Below, piece after piece: positions 41,652-52,543 of a stretch of 64,000 nt of DNA. How positions within the stretch are numbered: position 1 is the first letter of the stretch; each line of letters begins with the position of its first letter. A model generated the notes under the pieces. That model was not told the DNA's origin. It ran no database searches and was given only the letters and a program-made list of their open reading frames with translations. The position numbers were made by a program, and so were the translations under genes. The stretch is from Prorocentrum cordatum (taxonomy: Eukaryota; Sar; Dinophyceae; Prorocentrales; Prorocentraceae): NCBI GenBank assembly GCA_963575745.1, contig CAUYUJ010001392.1:162384-226383 (forward strand), read 5' to 3'.

Positions 41652-41812
41652 CAGGTCGGACGTGTCCCCCTACAGAGGGAGCTTGGACGAAGAATGAAAA
41701 AGTAGTGCAAACATATTTCAAACATTGATGAAACATGCTAGAACAAATACTTCCCCGACTATTTTGTCCTATGTTTTGGTGTTCCTCCTGTAGAGGGGCG
41801 TGCTCGACTTAA
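41652..41812. mobile_element. Family-1 MITE-like element with 9-bp TSD
   Basis: The ends CAGGTCGGACGTGTCCCCCT and GAGGGGCGTGCTCGACTTAA are flanked by TACTAGGTT (41643-41651) and TACTATGTT (41813-41821). Confidence 0.9.
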
Positions 41813-41837
41813 TACTATGTTGGGTCACCCAGGTGGC

Positions 41838-43330
41838 CGAACGATTACCATCAGCACCGAAATCTAGGATCATCTTCTCCTGGTGGAGGCAGCGCCCCGT
41901 GTTGGTGCTCCGCGTCTGAGATCGACGACAGAATTCGTGCACCCTGAAAGTATGTCTTTCCTCGAGCCTACAACACACAATGCAGAGTGCTCGTAGATTC
42001 TCTCGTGGGGTCGACGACAGGTTGAATGTTGTTCTGAATCAAATCTGCGGTCGACCCCGTACCAGAGTCTTGGTCGGTGGCCAAATGTGGACCCTCCAGG
42101 CCGGCCCACGCGAATTCAAAGGGAGAGGGTGGGGATTCACGTCGTTCAGGAGCTCCCGAGCGGAGGGAACCCCCACCCTTACTTGGCCCCGGAAACGGCG
42201 GGGCCGTTTTTTCACCGTTTCAAAAAAAATGTCCCTTGAAAATGGAAACGTAAAAAAAAAACGGCGACCGGGAACGGCAAAAACGGCTCCAGGATGGGAA
42301 TTGGAGCCGGAACCGGTCAAAAAACGGCGACGGAACCGGTAACACAACGGCGTCGGAACAGGCAGAAAAACGGCAAAACGGAACCGGAAAAAAAACGGCC
42401 CTGTCGTTTCTAGGGCCCACTAAGCCCCCACCCCCCCTCAGAAATTGTGAGAGGTGGGGGGCAGGGTTCACCTCGGGCCACCTAGTTGGTCCCCGCGTGC
42501 AGGAGATCGACTGCAAAATTAATGTGCCCTCAACTCATGTTCCCTCCGGGTCCACAATCCGTAGTCGTTTTTTTCTCAGATTCGACGACTATTGGAATTT
42601 TGGGGTAAATCACGACTGTAGTGATCTCATATCAGAGTCTTGGTCGGCGGCCACATGTGAACTCTCCCCCACATCCCACACGATTTCAAAAGGGAGGGGG
42701 GGGAGGGGTCACGTCGTTCGGGAGCTCCCGAGCGGAGTCACCCCCCACACCCCTCCTTAAGAAAACGTGGGAGGTGAGGGCAGAGTTCACATGGCCAGCT
42801 AGTTGGTCCCCACATACAGGAGATCGGCTGTATAATAGGTTTACCCTAACATCATTCGTTCTTCGAGTCTAAAACACAGATGTGTAATGTTGATCGATGG
42901 TTCAAAGATTGAGCGACAATTTGAATGTGGGGGGGATCAAGTCTGTAGTCGGTCTCAGACTGGCGTCTTGCTCGGTGGCCACGTGTGATCCTCCCCCCCG
43001 CCCCCCACGAGTTCAACAAGGGGTGTGGGGTTTCACTTCGTCCGGGAGCTCCCGAGCGCAAGGACCCCCCACCTCTTAGACACGTGGGGGGAGGGGAGGA
43101 GGAGGATGATGATGAGGAGGAGGAGGAGGAGGAGGAGGAGGAGGCAGGAGGAGGGGAGGAGGAGAAAATGAGGAAGAGGAGGACGAGGAGTAGGAGGATG
43201 AGGAGGATGAGGGAAAAGGAGGGAGGAGGAGGAGGAGGTGAGGGGATGAGGAGGAGGAGGAGGAGGAGGAGGAGACGAGGGGGGCAAGGTTCACATGTGG
43301 CCACCCAGTGGGTCCCCACACTCCAGGCCT
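41838..43330 (+). repeat. Tandem array of a roughly 430-bp unit
   Basis: About three diverged units share the landmarks TTGGTCCCC..CAGGAGATCG, AGAGTCTTGGTCGG(T/C)GGCC, CCCACNCGANTTCAA and GGAGCTCCCGAGCG. The first is interrupted by a family-5 element and the last by a GGA/GAT array at 43090-43275. Confidence 0.8.
42179..42424. mobile_element. Family-5 TIR element with perfect 9-bp TSD
   Basis: The inner arms GGGGCCGTTTTTTCACCGTT and AACGGCCCTGTCGTTTCTAG make inverted ends. The centre is rich in ACCGG and CCGTTTTT-type repeats. CCCCCACCC occurs at 42170-42178 and 42425-42433. Confidence 0.9.
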
Positions 43331-44149
43331 CCCCGCCTGCGTGGGCTCCCCACGCGAGCAGGCCAGGAGCGGGGGGGAGGGGGGCAGCGCGGGGGCCGCG
43401 ACCTCTCCCCCCCGCCGCGCTTGTACAAAGGCCGACGGCCTGCCGCCCTCGCGTGCACGGCGGCGGGGGGCGGTTCGGTAGCAAACCTGGCTGCCTCGAT
43501 ACCCGCGCAAAGCAAAAGCCAGGACGGAAAGTGTTTGGTCGTTTTCAGAACGACTCGGGTTGAAACATCGGTCCCAGGGAAGGGGTCGGGATTTCCGGGG
43601 ACCGCGCGTGGGTAAGTTCATCAGGACGTCGCGTGTCTGAGCTGAGATCCAGGCGCATCCATTTTTCGAGCCCAACGTTTGTTCGCCCGGCTTTGGGCCC
43701 CGGGACCCTCACAGATCGATTTGGCTCCAGAAATGACGCAGGAAGATTGGGTCTAGGGCTCTGGTCGTGATTTCTCACGACGTTTCAATTTTTTGAGACG
43801 TCGGATCTCAGGGTTAGTTGTCTCCATGCGCCCGCTTTGGAACGCAGCACGTGCCGTGCTCAAAACGTCCCTGCTGACACGCTGCGTGTTGGCTCACCGT
43901 GTTGGCCCCAGTTTTGGCGAGCGTACCGCGCCAGACCTGAGTTTTCAGTTTACGTGTCGGGCAACTGGATGGGCGGCGGCGGATCAAGCGATCGCCGATC
44001 GCGTGACTGGGTCAGCTTCATCACGCGATCCTCCGAGCCGGAAAGCGTGGTCGATCCGTGATCGGCGAGGCGGCCATCGTGATCGGGGCTGCGACCTGAC
44101 CGCGTGATCGGGTGGGGCGACCAGCCGAGTGACCAACCAGTCACGAGGG
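43331..44149. other. Unassigned spacer
   Basis: GC-rich to 43480, then mixed. 44000-44140 has short GATCG(G/C)CGA palindromes. No coding evidence was found. Confidence 0.5.
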
Positions 44150-44158
44150 GGGTTGGGC

Positions 44159-44406
44159 CTTAGTGGGCCCTGGAAACGACAAGGCCGTTTCTTTACCGGT
44201 TCCGTTTTGCCGTTTTTTTGCCGGTTCCAACGCCGTTTTTGTTACCAGTTCCGTCGCCGTTTTTTGACCGGTTCTGGCTCCGGTTCCATTCCTGGAGCCG
44301 TTTTGTTGCCGTTTCCGGTCGCCGTTTTTTTTGCCGTTTCCATTTTCAAGGGGCATTTTGGGGGAAACAGTGAAAAAACGGCCCTGCCGTCTCCGGGGCC
44401 CACAAA
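44159..44406. mobile_element. Family-5 TIR element with 9-bp TSD
   Basis: The ends CTTAGTGGGCCCTGGAAACG and CGTCTCCGGGGCCCACAAA are inverted copies. GGGTTGGGC flanks it perfectly at 44150-44158 and 44407-44415. A possible splice acceptor and coding island begin 13 bp after the element. Confidence 0.92.
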
Positions 44407-44419
44407 GGGTTGGGCTCAG

Positions 44420-44604
44420 ACACGAAGGGAGGGGGCTGCCCCTCGCTGCGCCGCCGTGATCGGGGCAGCAGGCCGGAGCTGCGGGCCGCGCACCCGCTGG
44501 AAAAGGCCCGGGCGGCCCCGGCCCCGCCGGGGCCGCGCGGTCCGAGAGGGCCGCGGCGCCTTGCCGGGGCGGCAAGCTTTCGCGCGGCCCTGCTCTTGGC
44601 CAGG
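44420..44604 (+). CDS. Possible exon, unknown protein
   Basis: After GGCTCAG at 44413-44419 a frame of about 60 codons has mostly G/C third positions (RRRDRGSRPELRAAHPLEKA, then RLAGAASFRAALLLA). It ends before a GT at 44605. It is Arg/Ala/Pro-rich with no family motif. Very high GC makes the other frames open too. Confidence 0.25.
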
Positions 44605-45060
44605 GTTCCCAGATGGGGTCCGAGGAGACGGGTTCATCGGAGGAGGAGGAGGCATCCATACCGCTGCCCTTGCCTCGTTTTCCCCTTTTTGGGGCTCCTG
44701 GGAGGCCCTCGTTGCCACAGCTGGATTCGCCTCGAAATTCTGGTCAGAACGCACCCCGAGAGAGGTCTGGGGAATAGCGGTATCGGTAGCTTTTGGTTAC
44801 CCCAGATGGGTTGAGTCGGGCCGAGAGTCAGAGAGCGCCTTCTGTTGCAGGGCCACCACGAAAAGTGGCGTCAAGTTTGTCAAACGCCTCGCCAGTGAAA
44901 CCGACGAAAAGGTGCAACATCCAACCGTCTGCTTTTATGTCCAAGGTTTCGGCCTGACGCCGGGTGTGGTGCCTCAACGTCAGCTTGACCGAACGGGTGG
45001 GTTGCGCCCTTTGACGTCCGTTTGGAGCGTTCTGCAGACCTGCCCCCCAGCCCTCCTCAA

Positions 45061-45270
45061 TAGATGGGGTCGGAGAATCGCGCCGCATCGTCGATGTATC
45101 GCAGAGAGTATCGGCGTTGTGGCTCAAGGTGGAGCCGCGTTTTCTCCAGGCCGACGTCGCCGATGCATTGCCGATGTTGCCGATGTGTCGCCGAGGCTCC
45201 GCCGAGGCATCGCCGATACATCATGGATGCTGTGCAATCTTCCGACCCCATGCGCTCGGACCCCATCTAG
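45061..45270. mobile_element. Family-2 hairpin element
   Basis: It starts TAGATGGGGTCGGAGAATCG and ends CTCGGACCCCATCTAG, with GATGCATTGCCGATG-type blocks inside. CTCCTCAAT before and CGCCTCTAAT after are a weak possible target-site duplication. Confidence 0.85.
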
Positions 45271-46984
45271 CCGCCTCTAATTTTTCTGCCGGGGCAGAGC
45301 CTTGGGTCTTCTTCTGTGGCGCCGGCACTTCTAGCTTCGCCGTTAGCAACGTCGTCCTCCTTGTCCACTTCCTCCGATCCCTCCTCGTCATCATCCTCGT
45401 CCTCCTCCTTCTCCTCCTCCTCCTCCTCCTAGAACAACCCAAAGGAAATCTGTCCATACCGTCAGCTCCCCCCTGAAACCTCCCAGCACGTTTCTCATCC
45501 TCGCTACGTGCTCCCTTCCAATCTCCTTGTCGTCGTCGCCGTCCTCCTCTTCCTCCTCCTCTGTTCGCATCAGATGGGTAATCCAGTTGCCTGGCCTCAG
45601 CATGATAGGGTTTGTCAGTGCCGCCTACGTTTCGTTTGCGTCGGCAACTGTCTTTTCGTGGTGCAGGCATCTTCGCAGGCTGCCCTGAAGACTCGTTGCA
45701 GCAAGACGGAGTTCGGCAGCGCGCAGAGCAGCGGCTGGTCAGAGTTGCGTTCTTGGGGTTGGAAAATATGGTCATTCTTTTCGTTCAGGAGGTCTGTTTT
45801 CTCCACCTCCTCCTCCTCATCCTCATCCTCCTCCTCCTCCTCCTCCTCCTCCTCCTCCTCCTCCTCCTCCTCCTCCTCCTCCTCCTCTCTCACGACATCA
45901 TCATCCAACTGTTTGTTCACCCATCTGTTCTGCCGAAGGTGTCATAGGGCTTCCGAAGGATCCAGGTGGGGGGGGGAGGTGGCGCCCATAGAGAGAAGAA
46001 TGGGGTAGGAGGAAGTGCGAGTGAGAACGCAGTACTCACAGACGTGCGAGTGGGAGGAGCGAAGGAGAAAGCGAAGTCAGGACGCATGACGCAAGCGTCT
46101 CGACACACCACTCACACGTTTGGTGGCCCATTGGGGGGCTCCACCGAAGACGGTGCTGAGAGCCGAGGTACCCACATTTGCATATGATTGGGTCCTTCGC
46201 CGTGATCATTCGTTGACGGGTAGATTGCGTCAGCCTAGATCATGGTTTCTCAGAGCCACCAAGATTGAGGTGCTACCAGCCTGTTCTGCAGCAGGGACGA
46301 TGAGGTCGCAGAGAAGTTTGGGGAGGAGCTCCTACACTGACCAGGGAGGACGCACGAGTGAGAACACAACACTTCACAGACGTGCGAGTGGGAGGGGCGA
46401 AGAGCATCGAGGAGGCAGGAGGCAGGACGTCCGAGGAGGAAACGGTACCCATCTACCGCTACCTTTCCCACGTCTTCCCTTGCTTGGTTCTCGCGGGATG
46501 CCCTCGTCGCCACCGCTGGAATCTGCCTCGAAATCCTGGTCGGAGCGCACCCCCGGAGAGGTCGGGGGGTAGCGGTATCGGTAATTACCTCTTTGTCTCC
46601 CCAGGACGAGGAGGATGCAGTGAAGCTGAGGGAGGAGTTTCCAAATTGACCGGGGTGCCGCCGCCACCACAGCAGCCCCGACCCCGACGGAGCACGCGAC
46701 GACTCGGATTGAGGGAGTAGGCGCAGGAGTCAAGAGTTGGCGAGGGCGAGCGAGTCGGAGGGCCCCTCCCGCCCACAACCAGAAGCAAGTGTGGCACAGC
46801 TCGACACAGTCAGCCCACACAGCGAGGAGGAGCGACGCTCCAAGGCTACCCTGGCCTCCTGCTCCCTCGCCCCGCCCTTGGCCGCTCTCGCTGGCCGCGC
46901 CCCGCTCGGAGAGCGTCGCCGTGGTCTCCGAGGCCCTTTTGCGTCCTTCTCGCGCGTCCTTGGGGGGGGAGGCTGCCGAGGGCC
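45271..46984. other. CCT arrays, single satellite unit and orphan coding-like pieces
   Basis: CCT arrays lie at about 45395-45430 and 45800-45890. A stretch after TGGTGCAG (45666) is open and exon-like (IFAGCPEDSLQQDGVRQRAE) but unplaced. 46092-46190 is one diverged unit of the satellite found at 55 kb. AG-preceded short open pieces at 46288 and 46604 read DDEVAEKFGEELLH and DEEDAVKLREEFPN before stops. No gene can be assembled from these. Confidence 0.4.
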
Positions 46985-47021
46985 GGAGACCCTCGAAGGG
47001 GGAGGGAAGAGGAGGAGGAGG

Positions 47022-47052
<31 letters not shown>

Positions 47053-47180
47053 AAGGAGGAGGAGGAAAAGGAGGAGGAGGAGGAGGAGGAAAGGAGGAGG
47101 AGGAGGGAGAGGAGGAGAGAGGAGGGAGGAGGGAGGAGGTGCAGGAGGAGGAGGAGGAGGAGGAGGAGGAGGAGGAGGAG
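46985..47180 (+). repeat. (GGA)n arrays
   Basis: About 195 bp of GGA/GAG repeat in two blocks. Confidence 0.95.
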
Positions 47181-47439
47181 AGGGTCCCCGCCTCGCAGAC
47201 GGAGGGCACGCCGGAGAAGGGCGGGCCCCGCGGGGCTCCGCGGGGGGCGGGGCGGGGGAGGGGGCAGCCACGCCCCGCGTGGGCGCGGCGTCGACGGAGC
47301 CTGCGCGGCGCTGGCACAGCACTGCCACGTGCCCTCGAGAGCACCGCGGGGGCTTGGGCCAAGATGCCTCCAAGAGGGCACAGAAGGGCCACACTACACC
47401 ATCGAAAAACCCCACTCAGTGCATGATGGGAGATCGAGA

Positions 47440-47610
47440 AAGAGATCGACCGGGAACCCGGAACCCGGAACCCACCGAAATCGGCCCGGAACCAATAACC
47501 AGGAACCCGGGAGCCTTAGAACCCAGCCGGCTACCAAAATCGGTGGGAAATTTCCGCCAAATTTTTCAATTTCGGCTAGGACCCCTTCAGTGCAAGCAAC
47601 GATTGGGGAA
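47440..47610 (+). repeat. Dispersed repeat shared with the RNR1 intron
   Basis: This is the second copy of the 37500-37712 repeat, with about the same length, order and orientation. Confidence 0.85.
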
Positions 47611-48771
47611 AGATGACCTTCAACAGGGTCCAAAGAAGCCAACATCATAGATCCCCCTTGGGTTATTAAGTGATTTTCGCATCATCGCCTTCTCGGGCCG
47701 CCGTCGGCTCAAGACGGCCCTGAAGGACCCCGCGATGGCCCAGGAGGCATCCAAGACGGCCCCTGGACGGCCCAGGAGGGCCTGCCCTGGGACCCACGGC
47801 GGCCTTTGGAGGCCCTTCGCCGGGGGGGCCGCGGGCGACGGATTGCCCACCTCGCGCCTGCTTCCCAAAACTGGGCCCTTGCGACGGATTGCCCATCTCG
47901 CGCCTGCTTCCCCAAGACTGGCGTTTGGAAGATATGCGCCCCCCGCCGAGGCGGGAACGCCATGCTCACACGAACTCTGCGCGGCGCCCGGGCGAGAGCA
48001 ACCTTTTCGCCCGCTCGCGCGTCGAAAAGAGGGCGACCCAAAACTGCCCGGGATCTCGAGTGATTCGGACGCCACCAAGTCGTAGCATACCCGCAGGCCC
48101 TTCTGTTCGAGCTGCGTTGGAGGAGAAAAGAGCCCCAAGATACGCGTTCCCCACGCATCCGCGTAACTTCCGCCAAAAACGTGGGAAACACGAGCCCCGC
48201 GCCGACAATGTGAGCGTGGCGCCGCGGCGAGAGAGCGGCAGCTCGGCCTTGTCGCGCGGGATGCGCGCCCCGTCCCAATCCCGCCACGCAGTTTACAGCG
48301 GGGACGTTTGGAACGAAAAGCAAAGACATTGAGTTTGTATGGCTTCCAACCGTAATTGGGTGTTGAGTCTTCGATTGGAATAGGCCGCGCCCCGCCGCGT
48401 CCTGCTCATCCCCCTCCTCCCCCCAAGAGAAAAAAACATATACGCTGGACTCCTCCCTCGCGTCCTCCCAGGCGGGGCCCCCGAACTGTTCCTGTCGAGG
48501 ACCCCGCTTCCACGCGGCGCCCAGAAATCCCACGGAGCGAGCCGCTGACGACTGGCACTCCCGCCCGCCCCTGCACGTCCCCGCCTCCTTAGGCGAGCGA
48601 CGCAGATGAATGGAGTCGTCTGCGCGGACGTTCGCGCGCAAGCTGCCCGCGTAAGGTCGGGCGTAAGCGCCCTCGTTTCGAATGTAGCATGGCCGCGTTG
48701 GCGGCCCGCGCAACCAGCGCGCAAGGTCGCCATGCCGTCTCGCGTAAGGCACCTTTCTTTTCTCCGCTCAG
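47611..48771. other. GC-rich spacer with a short tandem
   Basis: 47690-47820 has GGCCCAGGAGG-type short repeats. GCGACGGATTGCCCA followed by CTCGCGCCTGCTTCCC is repeated at 47836 and 47880. No exon was recognised before the acceptor at 48770. Confidence 0.5.
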
Positions 48772-48939
48772 GTGGAGGTCAAGCTTTTCGAGGACTACCT
48801 GGACGAGCTTGGGCTAGCCCTGTACACCGCGCGGCTCACCCTCCGGCAGCGGGGATGGGAGCTGAGGCTCCGCTGGTGGGCGGTGGTCAACCCCCAGGAC
48901 GGGGCAGAGGACGAGGAGGTGGAGGTGGACGGGAGATGA
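48772..48939 (+). CDS. Probable terminal exon, unknown acidic-tailed protein
   Basis: A pyrimidine stretch (CTTTCTTTTCTCCGCTCAG) ends in an AG acceptor at 48770-48771. It is followed by 55 codons and TGA at 48937-48939, with strong G/C third-position bias. The peptide starts VEVKLFEDYLDELGLALYTA, continues LTLRQRGWELRLRWWAVVNP and ends in an acidic tail. The helical, Trp-containing segment and clean splice site make coding likely. I do not recognise the family and could not link upstream exons. The sequence after the stop to 49235 fits a 3' UTR. Confidence 0.5.
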   Translation: MEVKLFEDYLDELGLALYTARLTLRQRGWELRLRWWAVVNPQDGAEDEEVEVDGR

Positions 48940-49235
48940 CAGCGGGTTGGTCTCTCGTAGTGCCGTTGACTTTGCCTGCGTGCGAGAGTCTTCCCGCCCC
49001 TGCCCCACCGGCGAGACCTAGCTGGAGTCGCTTCTCGATTCCTACGGTGATCCCCATTGACCCTTTTCTTCCCTGCGACACCGAAGTTGTCGACGGCGTC
49101 TTGGGTTTAAAGAGGCAGCCCTTACCGTTCAGTGTCCCCCCTTCCACGGTTCCTTGTGTTGCCTGCGGTGTAGTCGACGCTGAGTTGTAGCCGACACTGA
49201 TCGACCGAGCTAGACTCGAAGAGTGATAACATAAC

Positions 49236-49386
49236 AACGCAGTTTTAAAGTTCTGGAGCTTCTCGCGGATTTCTTGGATCGGCGTTTGGTCCCCCTCTGG
49301 CGCGCTCCGCGTGCAAGGGAGGGGCTTCTAACGCAGATCCAAGGCCGATCCAAGAGATCTGCGCGGCGTTCCGAAAGTTTATGATT
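49236..49386. mobile_element. Family-3 hairpin repeat
   Basis: Left arm AGTTCTGGAGCTTCTCGCGG with ATTTCTTGGATCGGCG; right arm CCGATCCAAGAGATCTGCGC with GGCGTTCCGAAAGTTTATG. It lies about 300 bp after the stop of the 48772-48939 exon. Confidence 0.8.
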
Positions 49387-49795
49387 ATTCCGTGTCCTGC
49401 TCCCTGTCTAAGAAAAGTGGGGTAATCGATGCCTTCATTGCTCTTTAGTTCCCGGAGGTTCCTTGACCTCAGGGTGTCTTCCTTCAGCTGCGGTCGCTTG
49501 GATCCTTGCGGGGAACCCAGGACCGTTTCAGAGGGCCGAGTCACGACCCGGAAGCTAAAGGAGGAGGAGCAGGAGGAGGAGGAGGTGGAAGAGAATGAGG
49601 ATAGCCATTTTCGTCATGGAAGCCTCCCTCCAGAGACCCCCTCTCTGCCCTCTCCCCTCACTCCTCGATCTCCCCATAAAAGTACGACTCCCATTATCCT
49701 GTTTTTTTTACGTTTCGTGCCGGCGCCGTCCGGGAAAGTCTAGGAATGACCGAGGACGGGTAGCAGCAGCATGTAGGTGGCGATCTGCACTGCAC
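49387..49795. other. Unassigned spacer
   Basis: It contains a short GGA block at 49558-49590. No gene was seen. Confidence 0.5.
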
Positions 49796-50060
49796 TGCGC
49801 CTGTGTGAACCAAAGTGCCTGCGTGCACCACATCGCCTGTGTACACCACGGCGCCTATGTACACCAGAGCAGCCGCGTGCAACACAGCGCCAGCGTGCAC
49901 CACAGTGCCTGCGTTCCCCACAGCGCTTGTGTACACCACAGCGCCTGCGTACACCACAGCAGCCGTGCGCAGAACAGCACCAGTGTACACCACAGTGCCT
50001 GCGTGCACCACAACGCCTGTGTACACCTCGGAGCCTGTGTGCACCACAGTAACCGTTTGC
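49796..50060 (+). repeat. 15-bp minisatellite (VHHSAC-coding)
   Basis: Tandem copies near GCGTGCACCACAGCGCCT and TGTACACCACAGCGCC with 15-bp and 30-bp periodicity. One frame reads repeated Cys-Val-His-His-Ser-Ala. All three plus-strand frames are open, so the array alone explains the open frames. Confidence 0.85.
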
Positions 50061-50214
50061 AGCAGAACCCCACTGTTGCATACAGGCTTTTCACAGAAGA
50101 ATCCGTACGACAGAATGGAGCGCCTGCGGATTCCACAGTAGACGAATCTGTTACACGGGATTTGGAAAGGAGTCCTGATGGGAATGGGAGCGCCTCTGGA
50201 ATCTACGAGTCCTC

Positions 50215-50272
50215 GCGACGAGGAGGAGGAGAAGGAGGAAGAGGAGGAGGAGGAGGAGGAGGAGGAGGAGGT
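50215..50272 (+). repeat. (GGA)n array
   Basis: About 55 bp of GGA repeat. The sequence from here to 50700 is GC-rich with no recognised gene. Near 50379 there is a fragment resembling a family-1 end (GTCGGGCATGCCCCTCCAC). Confidence 0.85.
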
Positions 50273-50709
50273 TCCGTGCCCAGGGGACCGGGACGCGCAC
50301 TGAGACCTGGGCGGCGCCCTCGTGGAAGGGCCTGGCTGGAGGCGCGGGGCGGGCCCAGGCGCTTGGGCCACGTCGGGCATGCCCCTCCACGGGTGGCGCA
50401 TCCGAGACGAGGATAACTTAGTTGTGAGACGAGTTCTCGTGCCCTCTGCCTATCTGCAGCCATTTGTTGATGTGTTGTGGGCCCTGCTTCCAAAGTCCGG
50501 CTGCGTCAGACGATCGCGAGAATGGACTACGGGGGCGTGGATTGGCGACGGGGGTCCCGCTTCCATGGGCAAACGTGGACTTCCGCCGCCGAGCGAGGCG
50601 GCACTGGCCGCATTTTGGGGAGGGCACCTCCCCCGATCCATGGATTTGGCGACCGCGCGCCACATCCATGGATCGCTAATCCATGCTTGCGCGCCCCCGA
50701 TTGTAGGAG

Positions 50710-50839
50710 TAAGTCGGGCCTGTACCTCTACAGGAACAATATTCCAAAATAATCAAAAAATGGTCTGGTTGGTGCATCCCTGGGGTACTTTTGGCATTTC
50801 GTCCAAAATTGGCCTGTAGGGGGACAGGCCCGACTTAAC
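50710..50839. mobile_element. Short family-1 element with 8-bp TSD
   Basis: Ends TAAGTCGGGCCTGTACCTCT and GGGGGACAGGCCCGACTTAA. TGTAGGAG flanks at 50702-50709 and 50840-50847. A second, solitary right end (GGACATGCCCGACCTA) follows directly. Confidence 0.88.
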
Positions 50840-51041
50840 TGTAGGAGGACATGCCCGACCTACAGTCGGGGCGCTGAAGATGGAACTCTTTTCGTTGGAT
50901 AGAGGCTCCGTGTTCCTCATCGTTTCACAGTTTGCCCCAAGCTTTCCGTAGGTTTTCGAAGGGAAATCGAAGTTCAACTTCTGGAGAAAAGGGGCCTCGT
51001 TCCTTATTTAGGGTTTCTTAGGTCAGCGCCCCGACTGTAGC

Positions 51042-51262
51042 CCTGGAACGAGCTCCCGGGGCAGGCCCTGGGGCTCTCGGGCTGCGCCGAGGCCCGGCCC
51101 CCCCCCCGGGGTTGTCGGGCGCCGCGGGCAGCGGCGGCCGCACGCCCCCGCCACGCCGCCTCCGAGGACGAGGCCCTGCGCGGCGTGTCGCAGTGCATGC
51201 TGCGAGACACCACCCTGCGTGCTCTCCACGACGGCGACTTCGTTACCAAGGACCGCCCGCCC
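51042..51262 (+). CDS. Probable exon, unknown protein
   Basis: After CTGTAG at 51036-51041 the frame is open with strong G/C third positions. It reads PWNELPGQALGLSGCAEARP, an Arg/Ala-rich linker, then DEALRGVSQCMLRDTTLRAL and HDGDFVTKDRPP. The second half looks like folded protein. A run of ten C at about 51098-51107 could hide a frame error. A family-5 element starts exactly where the open stretch ends. Function unknown. Confidence 0.4.
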
Positions 51263-51508
51263 TTAGTGGGCCCTGGAAACGACAGGGCCGTTTTTTTACC
51301 GGTTCCGTTTTGCCGTTTTTTTGCCGGTTCCGACGCCGTTGTTTTACCGGTTCCGTCGCCGTTTTTTGACCGGTTCTGGCTCCGGTTCCAATCCTGGAGC
51401 CGTTTTTTTGCCGTTTCCGGTCGTCGTTTTTTTACCGTTTCCATTTTCAAAGGACATTTTTTTGGAAACGGTGAAAAAACGGCCCTGCAGTTTCCGGGGC
51501 CCAACAAG
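51263..51508. mobile_element. Family-5 TIR element with 9-bp TSD abutting an exon-like stretch
   Basis: Ends TTAGTGGGCCCTGGAAACGA and GCAGTTTCCGGGGCCCAACA. CGCCCGCCC (51254-51262) and CGCCCGTCC (51509-51517) flank it. A CCCCCTCCAG acceptor-like site follows at about 51518-51527. Confidence 0.9.
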
Positions 51509-51865
51509 CGCCCGTCCCCCTCCAGCACGGTTGAGCCTTCTCGGACGGTCGCAGTTCAATGGGGCATTCTCCGCAGTGGGCATCCTTTCCTGTCGAGACT
51601 TTCTGAAATGTAAAGAGGGAATTGGGAGGGATGGTTTTATTGCAGCGTCGGTGCTGCGTCATGATTTTGCACAGGCGCCTGTCGTCTGGTCCTTCTCTCT
51701 CTCTCTCGTGTTTTGCTGCCGCTGTGGAGCGTACAGCACAAATCGCCGCAGTGGGCTGCCTGAGAAGCCGTATCGAGACCGTGCGATGCATTCTGCCCGT
51801 CGTCGTCGCCTCGGCCGTACGCTTCGTGGCTTGCATCCGCAGTCCAACCGTGCTCAGGGCGGTGT

Positions 51866-52380
51866 GCTCCTCCTCCTCCTCCTCCTCCTCCTCCTCCTCC
51901 TCCTCCTCCTCCTCCTCCTCCTCCTCCTCCTCCTCCTCTCTTTTGATTGAGAGCTGTGCTTCTCCTCTTTTTAATGACAGGGGAGCCGCGGACCAGAAAA
52001 CATGCGCGCACACACAATGACGACAGACACCCTCCTCACCCCCCTCCTCCTCCTCCTCCTCCTCCTCCTCCTCCTCCTCCTCCTCCTCCACCTCCTCCCT
52101 CCTCTTCTTGCTCCTCCTCCTCCTCCTCATCCTCTTCATCCTCCTCCTCCTCCTCCTCCTACTACTCCTCCTCCTCTCTTTTGATTGAGAGCTGTGCTTC
52201 TCCTCTTTTTCCATCGCTCTGCTCATCCCATCAACCGAACTCGGCGCGCTCTTCCACCTGTGTCCGTCCTCCTCCTCCTCCTCCTTTTTCCTCCTCCTCC
52301 TCCTCCTTTCCTCCTCCTCCTTTTCCTCCTCCTCCCTCTCCTCCTCCTTATTCTCCTTCTTCTCTTCCACCTCCACATCT
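51866..52380 (+). repeat. (CCT)n arrays with a 41-bp direct repeat between them
   Basis: CCT arrays lie at about 51866-51938, 52045-52175 and 52265-52380. CTCTTTTGATTGAGAGCTGT followed by GCTTCTCCTCTTTTT occurs after the first and second arrays (51938 and 52176). GACAGGGGAGCCGCGG, then a CGCGCACACACAA-type stretch and CGACGACAGAC (51977-52028), recurs at 52892-52943. Confidence 0.9.
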
Positions 52381-52384
52381 TCAG

Positions 52385-52543
52385 CGAGATGGAGCGAGGA
52401 GGTGCCGCTGACCGCGCAGCGGCCTCGCCAGGGCGCGGTCTGCGTGCAGGCGCTGGGGGCGGAGGGCCCGGGGCAGCGCCTGGCTCCTTGGGGGCTCGAG
52501 GCTCTCCGCCGTCGGGCGGCCGCGCGCGAGGAGGGGACGAAGG
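52385..52543 (+). CDS. Probable exon, unknown protein
   Basis: A long pyrimidine tract ending CCACATCTTCAG gives an acceptor at 52383-52384. The open frame RWSEEVPLTAQRPRQGAVCV, then QALGAEGPGQRLAPWGLEAL and an Arg/Ala-rich end, has strong G/C third positions. It stops at a possible GT donor (52544). No family was recognised. Confidence 0.35.

Noticed and set aside
44828-45060. Open stretch after a CTGTTGCAG site (FVKRLASETDEKVQ and onward)
   Set aside because: Third-position bias is weak, both strands are open and it runs into a family-2 element. There is not enough to call an exon.
49796-50060. Cys-Val-His-His repeat protein or metal-binding peptide
   Set aside because: All three frames are open through the 15-bp minisatellite, and nothing before or after it looks like coding sequence.
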